Positions 45,206 to 47,042 of a stretch of DNA of 47,042 nucleotides are shown piece by piece. This stretch comes from Schoenoplectus triqueter (Eukaryota > Streptophyta > Magnoliopsida > Poales > Cyperaceae). Position 1 is the stretch's first letter. Each line of letters starts with the position of its first letter. The stretch covers positions 1 through 47,042 of the forward strand of contig CAXKVV010000734.1 in the NCBI GenBank assembly GCA_964058805.1, given 5' to 3'. The notes under the pieces are model-generated. The model ran no database searches. It was not told where the DNA came from and worked only from the letters and a program-made list of their open reading frames with translations. Position numbers and translations under genes: made by a program.

Positions 45206-47042
45206 ATGAGTGTGTCGATTAGAGTGATGAGCCTCAACCTACACGAAGGGGATCGAGCGAGAGATAGCCCCAACGGCTGGGATCGACGCAAGGAGATCTG
45301 CATCAGTGTCATCACCAATTACTCTCCTACAATACTCTGCACGCAACAAGGTCACTCCCTTCTCTCTTGTCTCCTTAATTCTTGCATTTGACTTCGTTGA
45401 GTATCGTTGTTGATTTCATTGCAGGGTTGAAGTGGCAGCTTGACTACCTCCAGCAGTATTTGCCTGGTATTGCTCTCCTTTCTTTCTGCTTCTTTTAATC
45501 ATCTAGTATTTGAACATTGGATTAACATGGATGGATCGGGGGACAAAATTAATTATTTTTGTTTGAATTTCCAATTTGTCATGTCAATTCAAGATTTGAT
45601 CGATACCGACTAGTTTATGATTATTTTGGTCTCTAAATACTGATCAGTGACTTTTCAGTGTCTGAAATTGGCATTGAACTCATTGGTGATAAATATTTAG
45701 GTTATGAACAATTTGGAATTTCAAGGAAAGGATCGCAAGATACCTCTGATGAGTACTGTACTATCTTTTATGAGAAGGAGAAGGTACTAGTTTTTATTTA
45801 TTTCATTTTCTAGCATAAAATATGCCTTCCTGATATATTATTGATTATTTCAAAAAGGTAGAGCTTCTGGAAGGTGGTACATTTTGGTTATCTGAATCTC
45901 CTTCAGTACCTGAAAGTATTTCATGGGGGGCAAAAGTACCATGTATTGCCACATGGGCTATATCCTTTCAGTTTTGGCTTTGTTCTTTCTCTTTTAGCAG
46001 TAAAAATGTTTACTTAGCCAGAACTTATAATTTTATTGGAATGATGCATTGTTAACTTTTGAGTGTTTGTCAAATTTCTAACATTATATCACAGAATATA
46101 TAAACAAACCTTCTGCTTTAATTATTACAAAAAGTTTGATTGTAACAATATTATGTAGCATGACCAAGTCATGTGGTCACATGATGATACTTTATGTTTC
46201 AAAAAGTGGGCAATTTCATTTGCCCGCCTTGAAATGTCAAATTATTGCAACTGTAAAACAAGAAATATGAAGTATATTTGTCAATATATGTAAATGTTGC
46301 TTGCATCTCTCACCGGTCACTCCTTAATTTACGTGAAGGTACCTAAACTAATTTGGTTTCATTAGTAAATTATTTGAAGGGATTTTTTTGGGGGGTTTCA
46401 ACAGTGCATATATAATAAAGAGTAGAGGGGTTCAATGCATGTTGTTTACATGTGTTGACTAAAATTGCCCCTGGAGCAATATGTTGAAATAAATTGGGAA
46501 CAAGGTGACCCAATGGTCCTTAGAGGTGTAAGGTGAAAATTTCTTGGTTCTGCTACATGCGGGACCTTCTAATTTGCAGCATTTTTATTTTGGTAGGTAA
46601 CTTCCTACATAGAATGAACGATTCTTATTTGATATCTTTCAATTAGAACTTCACTAATTCCGAGACCCCTATTACTAGCTTTCTTTTATTGTCTGACTCA
46701 GTATGATTTCTGCAAGCCATGGTCAGTATAGAATGAATTTTGTGGAACAAAACGACAAATTTGGAATTTCTGCGGCCTAAATGATCATCCAAGGTTGGCG
46801 AATTGGAACTCTGAATCTTTAGGTACCTAAACGGGAATTTATAATAGATATAAGAGATGTTGGCTTAGTAGTGTACAGGTTGCTGGGTTTGCAGCAATTC
46901 TTGATTTCAAGTGGTCCCATTTGATGATTCACTGTTTCTTTGACATAAATTACACACATTTCAATTAAAGAGAGTGGAACCACCAGGGTTTAGCTTTCAA
47001 ATTGTGAACACAAACTTGGATGAGTTCAGCCCAAGGGCCCGG
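45206..47042 (+). CDS. Endonuclease/exonuclease/phosphatase-fold family protein, 3' end outside window
   Basis: Plant member of the EEP (DNase I-like) superfamily; its substrate is unknown to me. Exons: 45206-45350, 45425-45466, 45701-45783, 45858-45959 and 46956-47042 (open to the window edge). Phases agree throughout. Residues 1-15 (MSVSIRVMSLNLHE) are the first EEP strand with its Asn. ILCTQQG stands where most EEP enzymes have a Q-E pair with the metal-binding Glu, so that residue appears to be Gln here; I recall the same in close plant relatives. Later blocks: YEQFGISRKGSQDTSDE, FYEKEKVELLEGGTFWLSE, VPCIATWA, then TFQLKRVEPPGFSFQIVNT and LDEFSPRAR at the edge. Introns 1-3 are GT-AG; intron 4 (45960-46955) is a U12-type AT-AC intron. 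A GA-rich leader precedes the ATG. Confidence 0.88.
45960..46955 (+). other. U12-type AT-AC intron
   Basis: The 5' splice site ATATCCTTT matches the U12 consensus exactly. The intron ends in AC at 46954-46955. TTCTTTGAC at 46936-46944 matches the branch-point consensus TTCCTTRAC at 8 of 9 positions, with its A 12 bases before the exon, the expected distance. Splicing here restores the conserved ATWA-TFQLK junction in frame; no GT-AG pair was seen that does so. Confidence 0.9.

Noticed and set aside
1..47042. tRNA, rRNA or microRNA genes
   Set aside because: No cloverleaf or conserved rRNA segment was seen; the long hairpins are MITEs, and calling any a microRNA would need small-RNA data.

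Overview
The window is nuclear DNA from a flowering plant. It is AT-rich, its genes are split by many introns, it is full of plant-type transposons, and every recognisable protein has plant relatives. I cannot place it more precisely from sequence alone. Exon limits below were read by eye from splice signals, reading frame and remembered family conservation.

Genes, left to right. (1) 1090-4031 (+): RPC5/SIN-like subunit of RNA polymerase III, with one GC-AG intron and apparently without the C-terminal half. (2) 19956-23252 (+): a secreted, glycine-rich, unrecognised protein whose single signal-peptide exon can splice in frame to either of two paralogous last exons. (3) 24309-26330 (-): a decayed SKIP1-like F-box/LRR pseudogene. 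(4) 26933-30459 (-): a plant-mobile-domain (MAIN-like) gene carried in a roughly 4.7 kb Mutator-like element and cut by a solo LTR. (5) 31600-33091 (+): C1D, an exosome cofactor. (6) 41134-42612 (+): a small basic coiled-coil plant protein of unknown role. (7) 45206-47042 (+): an endonuclease/exonuclease/phosphatase-fold protein that runs off the window and contains a textbook U12-type AT-AC intron.

Between the genes: 4.2-19.9 kb is a repeat graveyard holding a 619 bp hAT-type element with an exact 8 bp target duplication, several degenerate tandem arrays and LTR-like non-coding sequence. 33-41 kb holds foldback MITEs, a second LTR-like copy with an internal tandem duplication, and TA/GA microsatellites. 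43.3-44.2 kb holds a TIR element with a Helitron nested inside it.

The best structural stories are nested insertions whose order can be read from target-site duplications (solo LTR inside the Mutator-like PMD element, beside the dead F-box gene; Helitron inside a TIR element) and the one-leader/two-last-exon gene at 20-23 kb, which is the best candidate for something undescribed.
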